Part shown: positions 1 through 6,728 of the stretch, piece by piece
Layout: the number at the start of each line of letters is the position of its first letter
Position numbering within the stretch: position 1 is the first letter of the stretch
From: Opitutaceae bacterium
GTDB lineage: Bacteria; Verrucomicrobiota; Verrucomicrobiia; Opitutales; Opitutaceae
NCBI GenBank assembly: GCA_023265535.1
Contig: JAHFTI010000179.1
Coordinates: forward strand, 1 to 7,885
Length of the DNA stretch: 7,885 bases
Direction: 5' to 3'
The notes under the pieces: model-generated
Told to the model about the DNA's origin: nothing
Database searches by the model: none
What the model saw: only the letters and a program-made list of their open reading frames with translations
Translations under genes and position numbers: made by a program

Positions 1-302
1 TCGCCGCAGGCACCACGAGCATGTCCTCGGTCAGCTCGATCACCACGGTGACCGACGCCCTCCAGGTTGTCGCCTCGATGCGCGCCTCCAACGGTGCCGA
101 GCAGAGCCGCCTCATGTTTGCGCAGGACCTCCTGGTCGTGAACAAGAGCAACATGGAACAGGCCATCTCCCGCATCATGGATGTCGATGTCGCCTCCGAG
201 TCCACGCAGCTCGCCCGCTGGAACATCCTGGTGCAGTCCGGCACCGCCATGCTCGCCCAGGCCAACCAGACCCCGCAGGCCGCCCTCAAGCTCCTGGGCT
301 GA
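1..302 (+). CDS. Flagellin, C-terminal part (5' end outside window)
   Basis: This is the last 99 codons of a flagellin, the subunit that polymerises into the flagellar filament outside the cell. The frame is open from base 3 and the first visible residues are AAGTTSM, so the ATG at 21 is an internal Met and not the start. The visible part is the CD1/CD0 helical region, with NGAEQSRL, the ISRIMDVDVA segment, ESTQLARWNILVQ and the ending ALKLLG. Over the last 75 residues it matches the flagellin at 668-1495 at 62 positions by my count, so the two are tandem paralogues. The C-terminal 20-30 residues are almost unchanged; this part forms the D0 core and carries the export/chaperone-binding region in known flagellins. 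A TGA stop at 300-302 ends the gene. I see no intrinsic terminator directly after it. The family call is very secure. Confidence 0.96.
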   Translation, partial: AAGTTSMSSVSSITTVTDALQVVASMRASNGAEQSRLMFAQDLLVVNKSNMEQAISRIMDVDVASESTQLARWNILVQSGTAMLAQANQTPQAALKLLG

Positions 303-582
303 TCCACACCGCGGTAGCTCGTTCCAGGTTCGACACCCACTTCCCCACACCGCCCCTACGAGGGCAGGCTGGGGTAGGGCCCGGACCGGAATGGCGGCAC
401 ATGCCCAGGGCGCCCCAGCCTCCTTTGAGGCCGCCGGGATCCAGATGCAGGGACCGCGAGATGCCCAGGCTTCGCCTCCAGCTCACGCCCTCGCAAGGGC
501 CGCTTCCAGGAACCGCTCCTCCCACTCCCCCCTTCCACAGACCACCCTGGTCCAACTTCACTCACACTCCATTTTGTCAAAG

Positions 583-611
583 TAAACGAACGGCGTGATC
601 GGCGCCGAACC
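583..611 (+). promoter_or_regulatory. Candidate sigma-28 (FliA-type) flagellin promoter
   Basis: TAAACGAA at 583-590 resembles the -35 element TAAAGTTT, and GCCGAACC at 604-611 matches the first five bases of the -10 element GCCGATAA. The spacer after TAAA is 17 bases, two more than the usual 15, and the last three bases of the -10 box do not fit. It would start transcription roughly 50 bases before the flagellin ATG. The position and the regulon make sense, because late flagellar genes normally use sigma-28, but the match is imperfect. Confidence 0.4.
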
Positions 612-651
612 CGTATCCGATCCGTGGCGACGACGGACAGTCGCACCCATC

Positions 652-659
652 AAGGAAAG
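652..659 (+). promoter_or_regulatory. Shine-Dalgarno site of the second flagellin
   Basis: AAGGAAAG lies just before the ATG at 668, with 8 bases between the purine run and the start codon. It supports the 668 start. It is the only clear Shine-Dalgarno-like site before a complete gene in this window, which fits very high expression of flagellin. Confidence 0.65.
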
Positions 660-667
660 ATACCATC

Positions 668-1495
668 ATGTCAGTCGTAATTAACACCAACTACGCGGCG
701 ACCGTCGCTTCCAACAACCTCGCAGCCTCCAACGGATCCCTCCAGCGCAGCTTGAACCGCCTGTCCAGTGGATCGAAGATCGTCTCGCCCTCGGATGACG
801 CCGGCGGCTTGGCCGTCTCGATGAAATTGGCCTCGGCCTCGAAGCGCCAGGGTGCTGTCAACAACAACATCGGAAACGCAGTGTCCTTCCTGCAGACACA
901 GGATGGCGCCCTCAAGGTGGCCGGCAAGATCCTCGATCGTATGAGCGAGCTCAAGACGCTCTACGAGGATGCCACCAAGAACACCTCCGACCAGGCGAAC
1001 TACGACACCGAGTTCAAGGCCCTGTCGAAGCAGCTCGAGTCCATCACATCGGAGAAGTTCAACGGCATCTCGCTGTTCTCCACCGCGGCGAACAAGACGA
1101 TCTACGCCACGGAGGACCTCAGCACCTCCACGTCGATCTCCCTGGTCTCCCGCGACCTCGCCAGCACTGCCACCGGCCTGGGCACCCTGTCCAGCGGCGG
1201 CAATGTCTCGATGACCTCGACCACCGTCACCATCGATGTCATCAAGACTGCCATCGAGAACGTGGCCACCATGCGCGCCGCCAACGGCGCCGAGCAGAGC
1301 CGACTCAGCTTCGCCGGCGAGTTGCTCACGGTGAACAAGGCCAACCTGGAAGCCGCCAACAGCCGCATCACCGATGTGGACGTCGCACAGGAATCCACCC
1401 AGCTCGCACGCTGGAACATCCTGGTGCAGTCCGGCACGGCCATGCTCGCCCAGGCCAACCAGACGCCCCAGGTCGCCCTGAAGCTCTTGGGTTGA
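668..1495 (+). CDS. Flagellin, complete, short D0/D1 type
   Basis: This gene encodes the flagellar filament subunit, exported through the flagellar type III apparatus and assembled outside the cell. The 275 residues carry the N-terminal signature (VINTNYAATVASNNL, then LQRSLNRLSSGSKIVSPSDD at 25-44), helical ND1 (about 45-135), and the C-terminal CD1/CD0 region (about 190-275) with NGAEQSRL, SRITDVDVA and ALKLLG. The usual variable D2/D3 domains are absent; only a short linker (135-188) joins the two halves, and 24 of its 54 residues are Ser or Thr. That segment should face the filament surface and is a plausible O-glycosylation target. The ATG at 668 gives the canonical flagellin N-terminus and follows an AAGGAAAG site. 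A strong terminator closes the unit at 1533-1573. I leave the symbol empty because fliC or hag naming is not safe with several paralogues. Confidence 0.98.
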   Translation: MSVVINTNYAATVASNNLAASNGSLQRSLNRLSSGSKIVSPSDDAGGLAVSMKLASASKRQGAVNNNIGNAVSFLQTQDGALKVAGKILDRMSELKTLYEDATKNTSDQANYDTEFKALSKQLESITSEKFNGISLFSTAANKTIYATEDLSTSTSISLVSRDLASTATGLGTLSSGGNVSMTSTTVTIDVIKTAIENVATMRAANGAEQSRLSFAGELLTVNKANLEAANSRITDVDVAQESTQLARWNILVQSGTAMLAQANQTPQVALKLLG

Positions 1496-1532
1496 TCGGT
1501 CGTTCGCGAGGTAGCAGCCTCGTGAGTCTCCA

Positions 1533-1573
1533 GCCCTCCACATTGTCCTGATGTGGAGGGCTTTTATTTTTTT
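1533..1573 (+). terminator. Strong intrinsic terminator after flagellin
   Basis: GCCCTCCACAT (1533-1543) pairs perfectly with ATGTGGAGGGC (1551-1561), giving an 11-bp stem with a 7-base loop. It is followed at once by TTTTATTTTTTT. It lies 38 bases after the flagellin stop. It should separate the highly expressed flagellin from the gene at 1742, which therefore needs its own promoter in 1574-1741; I found no convincing promoter boxes there. Confidence 0.95.
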
Positions 1574-1741
1574 CGGTCGCGGGGGGCGCTGGGCAATTTC
1601 TGCCGTCCCGCGTGTGCCAGCAGGACCCGCCTGGAGCAGTTTCCCTGGGTGCTGAAAAAATGTTGTCCTAGTCCCTTGTCACGCAGGCGAATATGTAGCA
1701 TCCTCCTGTGGTGAGCGTGGGCATTGCTGTAGGTCTTCGTA

Positions 1742-4102
1742 ATGTCCTCACGCGTCCGCCCTTTACCCCAACCGGCCAGCCTTTCCTCCACAATGATTTC
1801 ACAGCTTCTTTCTCGGGTTGAATCCGCCTTTGCCTCGCTCTCACAGGGCACCGGGACCTTGGACCAAGTGCTTGCTCTCAAGGACGAGGCGGTCGAATTG
1901 CTCCTCAGGCAACCGCTCCGCCAGAAGTCAGGCCCGGAAGCCGAGGCGCTGGCGCACATTGTCGAATTGTATGTGGGGTCAGGTTGTGTTGACGAGGCTG
2001 TGGATGAGCAGTCCCTGCAGCGCCTTGTCGCTTACCAGAATATCGGTTGGTGCTGGATTCCGGTGGCCCTGCTGAGCGCACCCTCCTGGCAGCTTCCCTC
2101 CCTGCCGCCCGTGGAGGAGCTTTCCTATGCGTTCTGGCCCGCGTATGTACAGGCCCTGTTGCGTCTGCCTCAGCAGGTTCAGCAGCCGGGACAGGCCGCC
2201 GCCGTGGCCTCCCACCATCTGCGTCGCCTCAATGAATTTGTTCGTCTCGTGGAAGCCAACCGTGGGGCAAGCGTGGTGCGCCTCATGTTGGACCGCTACC
2301 TGCAGTCCACTGAAAGCGAAGTGTTGCGGGCCGTCCCTTCCGCCTTGGCCGAGCTGCTTGCCCTTAGGGCCAGGATGCTGACTCTTGTGACACCGGCGTT
2401 GCAGTTGCCCGAGCCCCTTTCCTTTCCGCGCGATGATCGTCGGCTCAAGATTGGCTTTGTGCTCGATGGGGCCGCCCCCGGGGCCTCGCTCAATCAGGCG
2501 CATGCCCTGACACGCGCCCTGGATCCGCTGCGCTTCGAGCTCTTTGTCTTTGAGACCTCGTGTGACGGAGCGGCGCCTTCCCCTGTCGTGTTTCCGGAAG
2601 GCGTGGAGAGGACGAGTCTTTCAGGTTCCGCCCAGGATGCGGTTCAGACCCTCCTGGACCGTCTGCTCGATGTGTGTATGTTCTTCACTGACGGCGTCAG
2701 GATGAAGGATCCCGTCTCCCCACTTGCCCTCAGCCGTGTGGCGCCGCTGCAGCTTGCCTTGGATCGCAGCAACTGCGCCTATCCCCTCTCCCAGTTGGAC
2801 CTGTTGCTCACGGACCAGGCCGAATTGCCCAAGGCACGCGGCCAGATGCGCGCAGGCCTGCTGCCCACGCAGGGACTCCTCTTTGTCGACAATACGAAAC
2901 GGCCTGGCTCGACCTGTGAATGGAGTCGCGAGGGGCTTGGCTTTCCCGAGGACGCCCTGGTGTTGGTCTCAGCGTCACCCTTCTCCGAGATTACGCCCGA
3001 GCTCGCCAACGCCTGGGTGGGGCTCCTCTCATCCCTGCCGCACACGCGTCTCATCCTGTATTCGCAGGACAGGGCGGATTCCACGCCCGATGCCCTGCAC
3101 CGGATATGTTCGCTTCTCAACACCCGTCTTGAGGCTGCCGGCGTCGATCTCTCGCGGATCATCATCTCCAATGATCCGTTCCCCTCGGTCGCAGAACAGC
3201 TGGCCCTGCTCAGCCTTGCTGATCTCTATGTCGACGCCGTTGCCGTGGGGGATCGCGAGGGGGCACGCCTTGCCTTGGAGATGGGCATTCCCGTGGTGTC
3301 CATTCCCGCTGGCCCTGGCCTCTTGAGTACCCTTCCTTCCCAGCTCGAGCGCATGGGGCTTGCCGAGCTTAGCCCTGCCGATCTTTCCACGGCCGTCGCC
3401 ACCCTCACCACCCTTTGCACGGAGCCGGCCCGCCTGGCTAAGCTGCGTGAGCGGCTCATGCTGTCCCTGGCTTCCGATGAGCAGGTGATGGACCCGCTCG
3501 CCCTCGGCGAGGCCTGGGGCACCTTGCTCACGCAGGCCTTTGACGAGCTCATTCAGGTCGGGGCTCCCGCCTTCCGTTCCAACCGCGATCCCGTGCGAGT
3601 CCGCCTCGATGAGGCTTCCGACACGCTCCTTTCCGAATGTGAAATTCTCTTTGACGCCGGCATCATCGACGATGTGGGCAGCCGCCTGAGCCGTCTCCTG
3701 GCAGTCAACCCCTGCCACGGTGGTGTGATCACCCTCTACCGCAGGGTGCTGCTCGAACAGGGCCGATGGGACAGGGCGCAGCTGAGCCTTCTTTCGGCGC
3801 TGCGCAGGCAGGCCGCCCGCCCCGAACTGTGGTATCAGCTCTGCAAGGCCTACCGAGGTGACGGCAAACGCGACGAAGCCCTCAAGGCCATCGAGACCAC
3901 GCTTCGCCTGGCCCCCCGCGACCTCGAGGCCTGGCTCACCCTCTCCGAGCTCGCCAAGGAATCCGGGAACGATGATTTCCTGCGCGAACTGGTCGGTCTC
4001 GTCACTGCGATCGATGACAAGGACGAGCGCGTCCTCGCGTTGAAGGCGCGTTACGGGATGCCGGCGGCACCCGAGGACAAACCCCGGGCCGACGCCAGCT
4101 GA
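1742..4102 (+). CDS. GT41/SPINDLY-like glycosyltransferase-fold protein with C-terminal TPRs; putative flagellin modification factor
   Basis: This is a 786-residue cytoplasmic-looking protein with no signal peptide or membrane helix. Residues 18-220 are a mainly helical domain that I do not recognise. Residues 233-575 follow the order of the SPINDLY/OGT catalytic region: LKIGFVLDG (235-243), VAPLQLAL (333-340), LDLLLTDQAELP (352-363), LGFPEDALVLVSASPFSEITPE (399-420), GVDLSRIII (467-475), LADLYVDAV (492-500), and LALEMGIPVVSIP (510-522). Residues 660-760 look like two or three TPRs, the clearest being PELWYQLCKAYRGDGKRDEA (694-713). By eye, the residues that bind UDP-GlcNAc in OGT are not conserved: the Lys of the NQLYKIDP motif is Glu416, and the HTTxxD motif reads REGARL (505-510). 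It may therefore use another donor or be inactive. It lies directly behind flagellin, which suggests glycosylation or chaperoning of the filament protein. ATG 1742 has only a weak AGG before it; ATG 1793 (Met18) is an equally possible start. Confidence 0.72.
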   Translation: MSSRVRPLPQPASLSSTMISQLLSRVESAFASLSQGTGTLDQVLALKDEAVELLLRQPLRQKSGPEAEALAHIVELYVGSGCVDEAVDEQSLQRLVAYQNIGWCWIPVALLSAPSWQLPSLPPVEELSYAFWPAYVQALLRLPQQVQQPGQAAAVASHHLRRLNEFVRLVEANRGASVVRLMLDRYLQSTESEVLRAVPSALAELLALRARMLTLVTPALQLPEPLSFPRDDRRLKIGFVLDGAAPGASLNQAHALTRALDPLRFELFVFETSCDGAAPSPVVFPEGVERTSLSGSAQDAVQTLLDRLLDVCMFFTDGVRMKDPVSPLALSRVAPLQLALDRSNCAYPLSQLDLLLTDQAELPKARGQMRAGLLPTQGLLFVDNTKRPGSTCEWSREGLGFPEDALVLVSASPFSEITPELANAWVGLLSSLPHTRLILYSQDRADSTPDALHRICSLLNTRLEAAGVDLSRIIISNDPFPSVAEQLALLSLADLYVDAVAVGDREGARLALEMGIPVVSIPAGPGLLSTLPSQLERMGLAELSPADLSTAVATLTTLCTEPARLAKLRERLMLSLASDEQVMDPLALGEAWGTLLTQAFDELIQVGAPAFRSNRDPVRVRLDEASDTLLSECEILFDAGIIDDVGSRLSRLLAVNPCHGGVITLYRRVLLEQGRWDRAQLSLLSALRRQAARPELWYQLCKAYRGDGKRDEALKAIETTLRLAPRDLEAWLTLSELAKESGNDDFLRELVGLVTAIDDKDERVLALKARYGMPAAPEDKPRADAS

Positions 4103-4118
4103 GCGGCCTCTTCCCAGT

Positions 4119-4151
4119 GCAAGGCGGCATCCTGCCCAGGGGCCGCCTTGC
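4119..4151. terminator. Hairpin between convergent genes, possible bidirectional terminator
   Basis: GCAAGGCGGC (4119-4128) and GCCGCCTTGC (4142-4151) form a perfect 10-bp stem around a 13-base loop. It lies in the 58-base gap between the stops of two convergent genes. Neither side has a T tract, so it is not a classical intrinsic terminator. It may stop or stabilise the 3' ends of both transcripts. Confidence 0.55.
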
Positions 4152-4160
4152 CTTCGCCCC

Positions 4161-4997
4161 TCAGACCACTCCGCTCTTCTTGAGGGAGTCCATCAGCATC
4201 AGGGCACGCCAGCGCTCCCAGTCCTTCTCCATTTCCGGATAGTTCAGGCCGACCTGGCGAAGGCGCCTTTCCATCTCGGCGAACCATGCGGCGAGGTTCC
4301 AGATCGTCTGGCGGGAGCTGAAATTGCTCTTTGCCTCGAACACGCGTTGGCAGGCGATGGGAGTCTTCTCGTAATACATGCCATGCCTCCAGGCGAGGTT
4401 GTGGCTGAGGTAATTGTCCACGACTGACTGGAGGGTTCTCATCAGCTCGGGCATCTCATTGCCGCCACCCGCCATGTACATGTCACGGCGCCACAGGCAG
4501 CTCAGTGAGGTGACGGCCACGCGGAATTTCAGGAAGCCCTCGCAGAGCTGAAGCGGCGTGTTGTAGCCTTCCACCTCGGCACTGCCCATGCCACCGGTCA
4601 GCTGTTCCTTCTCGGCCACATAGATGCCGGTGATCCCGTAATAGCCCGCCGGCCTTGCATCGGCTTCCAGTATCTGGACGCCGCGCTTGAAGAAATCCAT
4701 GTTGATGACGAAGTCGTCGGCGGACACTCCGTAGAGGTACTTGCCGCGGGCCCTGCTCACACAATCGCAGAGTGCATCCGCCACGCCGCGGTTTTTGGGG
4801 AAGAAGTTGGGTTCCACGCGCGGGTCCTTCGCCGCGTATTCCCTGATGAGGTCCTGGCTGCCGTCCGTGGAGCCGTCGTCGGTGATGGCAATCTGGATGT
4901 TCTTGTGAGTCTGCCCAAGGAGGCCTGCCAGGCATTGCCGGAGATAGCGGGCATGATTGTAGTTGCAGAGAATTACGGAGACCAAGGGCTCTTTCAT
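4161..4997 (-). CDS. Family 2 glycosyltransferase (GT-A fold)
   Basis: This enzyme should transfer a sugar from a nucleotide-sugar donor to a glycan or protein acceptor at the cytoplasmic side. The 278 residues open with the GT2 pattern VSVILCNYNHARYLRQCL (6-23), followed by ITDDGSTDGSQ (38-48), whose Asp pair binds the nucleotide, and SADDF (92-96), the probable DxD-type metal site. The C-terminal third (about 180-278) is a helical, Trp- and Arg-rich tail without membrane spans, so it resembles soluble GT2 enzymes rather than polymer synthases. The start at 4997 places MKEPLVSVILCNYN exactly as expected. No Shine-Dalgarno site precedes it; the leader is C-rich. It is the last gene of the leftward cluster, 108 bases after an SDR gene. 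The acceptor is unknown; flagellin or surface glycan is inferred from neighbours. Confidence 0.9.
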   Translation of the reverse strand: MKEPLVSVILCNYNHARYLRQCLAGLLGQTHKNIQIAITDDGSTDGSQDLIREYAAKDPRVEPNFFPKNRGVADALCDCVSRARGKYLYGVSADDFVINMDFFKRGVQILEADARPAGYYGITGIYVAEKEQLTGGMGSAEVEGYNTPLQLCEGFLKFRVAVTSLSCLWRRDMYMAGGGNEMPELMRTLQSVVDNYLSHNLAWRHGMYYEKTPIACQRVFEAKSNFSSRQTIWNLAAWFAEMERRLRQVGLNYPEMEKDWERWRALMLMDSLKKSGVV

Positions 4998-5041
4998 GGC
5001 AGGGGAGTGGTGGAGGGCTGGGTGGAGGCGGTGTGGTGGAA

Positions 5042-5084
5042 CCCCTGGAGTCGGGGCGATGGAATCAGGACGGGACTCCTGGGG
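5042..5084. repeat. Imperfect inverted repeat in the leader of the GT2 gene
   Basis: CCCCTGGAGTC (5042-5052) and GACTCCTGGGG (5074-5084) can pair over 11 positions with one T:T-type mismatch, enclosing 21 bases. It lies between the last SDR gene and the GT2 gene. No T tract follows on the - strand. It could be an attenuator, an RNA-processing site or chance in GC-rich DNA. Confidence 0.4.
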
Positions 5085-5105
5085 CGCTATGCGAAGGACG
5101 TTTTC

Positions 5106-5909
5106 TCAAAGGGAGACCGCGAGTTTTCCTCCGTCTATGTGAAAGCAGGAGCCTGTGGTCCAGGCGGAGCGGGGCGAAGCGAGGAAGGCGACGGCATTGG
5201 CGATTTCCCTGCCTTCCCCGACACGGCCCAAGGGAACCTTGGCAGCCTCGCCCTGCTCGATTTCGTTCCTGACCTCGTCGAGGCTGCGGGCCTGGACCTG
5301 GGAGCTGTTCACGATGTTGCGCTCCCAGGAATCGCTGTGCACGGGCCCGGGGCAGACGGCGTTCACGAGTATTCCCTCCGGGGCCAGGCTGTTTGCCAGG
5401 AACTTGGAGAAGTTCAGCATGGCAGCCTTGCTGCTTGTGTAATGCGGATTCCAGCGACCGGGTTGGACCGCACTCAGGGAGGAGAGATTGATGATGCGCC
5501 TGAGCGTGGATTTTCTCAGGGCCGGCAGGCACTGGCGGGAGAAACGCACGGTCGACATCACATTGAGTTCGAAGGCTTCCTGCCATTGCTCATCCGTGAG
5601 GCTCTCCAGTGGCCCGAAGCCGGGCGCGCCACCCACGTTGTTCACAAGCAGGTCAAGCCCGCCCCAGGCGCCGAGCACCGTGTTCACGCAGGCCGCAATG
5701 CCTGCCGCGGAGCGCACGTCCGTCGCAAGGGCCATCACCGTGTATCCACTTTCCTGTGACTCACGTTCCAGCTGGCGCAGCGCGGCGGATTCACGCGCAC
5801 AGAAGGCCACGCGCATGCCCTCCTCGCAGAGCACCCGCACGATGTCCGCGCCGATTCCCTTGCTTCCCCCCGTGACCAATGCCGTGTGTCCCTTGAGCTC
5901 CAGGTTCAT
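5106..5909 (-). CDS. Classical short-chain dehydrogenase/reductase, probably NADP(H)-dependent
   Basis: This is a 267-residue oxidoreductase of the FabG-like classical SDR type, which reduces a carbonyl or oxidises a hydroxyl. All core motifs are present: TGGSKGIG (13-20) for the cofactor, D64-V65, NNVGG (90-94), catalytic N116, S144, Y157 and K161 in YTSSK, PGP (187-189), and the C-terminal IDGG (258-261). An Arg (R39, in CAR) after the second strand favours NADP(H). The gene starts 6 bases after the end of the other SDR gene and should be cotranscribed with it. No Shine-Dalgarno site is visible. The substrate is unknown; in this setting a keto-sugar or an acyl group for sugar decoration is possible, but a 3-oxoacyl-ACP reductase role cannot be excluded from sequence alone. 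Confidence 0.93.
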   Translation of the reverse strand: MNLELKGHTALVTGGSKGIGADIVRVLCEEGMRVAFCARESAALRQLERESQESGYTVMALATDVRSAAGIAACVNTVLGAWGGLDLLVNNVGGAPGFGPLESLTDEQWQEAFELNVMSTVRFSRQCLPALRKSTLRRIINLSSLSAVQPGRWNPHYTSSKAAMLNFSKFLANSLAPEGILVNAVCPGPVHSDSWERNIVNSSQVQARSLDEVRNEIEQGEAAKVPLGRVGEGREIANAVAFLASPRSAWTTGSCFHIDGGKLAVSL

Positions 5910-5915
5910 GATGAA

Positions 5916-6728
5916 TTAGGGTCGGTTCCTGAGAAGCATGCCGAACTGCTCCTGGAGGGTCGCCCCTCCGTCGAGCACCAGGCACGCGCCATTGAGGTAG
6001 CTGTTGTTCGGATTTCCCAGAAAACTGACCGCTTCGGCGACGTCCTGCGAGTGCCCGGGCACCTGCATGGGCTGGTATCGTCCGACCAAGCCGCGGTACT
6101 GCTCATTGTCCGCGGCGTCATAGCGGGGAAGATGCTCGTCCTGGATGATCAGGCCTGGGAGCACGGCATTGCAGCGCACTCCCGACGGGCCCCCGTGTAC
6201 AGCCAGGTAGCGTGTCAGCTGCATGAGGGCAGCCTTGCCAGCATGGTAGGAGGGGGACTCGTTGGTGACCAGGGTGGCCGCCACGGAGCCGATGTTCACG
6301 ATGCTTCCACGGAGTGAAAGCGCCTTCATTTGGCGGATGGCCTCCTGAGAGGCGAAAAAGGCGGCCTTGAGGCCCACATCCAGGGAGAGGGTCCAGTTTT
6401 CCTCGGTCTCCTCTTCCAGGCTGAGCCGCTGGCCGGCGCGCGCGTTGTTGACGAGCAGGTCGACACGACCGAGCTGGGCAAGGCAATCCCTGACGAGCAG
6501 GGCGGGAGCTCCATGCTGGCGAAGGTCCGTGGGCAAAAAGTGTACGGAAAGTCCCTCCTTCCGCAATTCCTCACACGTCGCATGTCCTTGGTCGGCGTTG
6601 ATGTCGGCGATGACCGCGCGGGCCTCCTGCCGGGCGAGATGGCGCGCGATGCTGCGTCCGATGCCGCGTGCGGCGCCGGTCACAAGAACCACCTTGCCTG
6701 CATAGTCGGGAGTGGGGGACGTGCTCAT
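5916..6728 (-). CDS. Short-chain dehydrogenase/reductase, probably NAD(H)-dependent, with altered catalytic Asn
   Basis: This is a 270-residue classical SDR. It has the cofactor loop TGAARGIG (17-24), an Asp at the end of the second strand (D42 in ADIN) that favours NAD(H), T67-D68, NNARAG (94-99) in place of the usual NNAG, and the catalytic S148, Y161 and K165 (YHAGK). The position that normally holds the catalytic Asn (VNL) reads VGL, so Gly119 replaces it. Its start overlaps the stop of the upstream gene by four bases (ATGA), and it ends 6 bases before the next SDR, so translation is probably coupled. It is clearly different from the neighbouring SDR and is not a recent duplicate. A sugar or polyol substrate is a guess from the neighbours. 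Confidence 0.92.
   Translation of the reverse strand: MSTSPTPDYAGKVVLVTGAARGIGRSIARHLARQEARAVIADINADQGHATCEELRKEGLSVHFLPTDLRQHGAPALLVRDCLAQLGRVDLLVNNARAGQRLSLEEETEENWTLSLDVGLKAAFFASQEAIRQMKALSLRGSIVNIGSVAATLVTNESPSYHAGKAALMQLTRYLAVHGGPSGVRCNAVLPGLIIQDEHLPRYDAADNEQYRGLVGRYQPMQVPGHSQDVAEAVSFLGNPNNSYLNGACLVLDGGATLQEQFGMLLRNRP

Larger units (their letters stand above)
303..667. other. Intergenic region between two flagellin genes
   Basis: These 365 bases hold no gene I can support. Open frames on both strands have biased Pro/Arg/Ser composition and no recognisable family. The top strand is rich in C and pyrimidine runs, especially about 480-570. One inverted repeat, AGGCTGGGG (366-374) with CCCCAGCCT (413-421), encloses 38 bases; it has no T tract after it, so I do not call it a terminator. 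The last 90 bases carry the probable promoter and ribosome-binding site of the next flagellin. Confidence 0.7.

Noticed and set aside
366..421. Inverted repeat as terminator of the first flagellin
   Set aside because: The loop is 38 bases and no T tract follows; it is 64 bases past the stop and may be chance.
303..660. Long open frames on both strands between the flagellins
   Set aside because: Composition is dominated by Pro, Arg, Ser and Gly as expected from chance frames in C-rich DNA, with no family resemblance and no ribosome-binding site.
671..1543. A 290-codon open frame opposite the flagellin
   Set aside because: It is a mirror of the flagellin codons in GC-rich DNA, has no domain resemblance, and runs through the terminator.
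1574..1741. TTGTCA (1676-1681) and TTGTCC (1663-1668) as -35 boxes for the GT41-like gene
   Set aside because: No TATAAT-like element lies at 16-18 bases; the best partners are at wrong spacings. A GG-N10-GC sigma-54 pattern was also looked for and not found.
4905..5759. A 284-codon open frame on the + strand across the GT2/SDR region
   Set aside because: It overlaps two well-supported genes on the other strand, and its protein has no recognisable motif.
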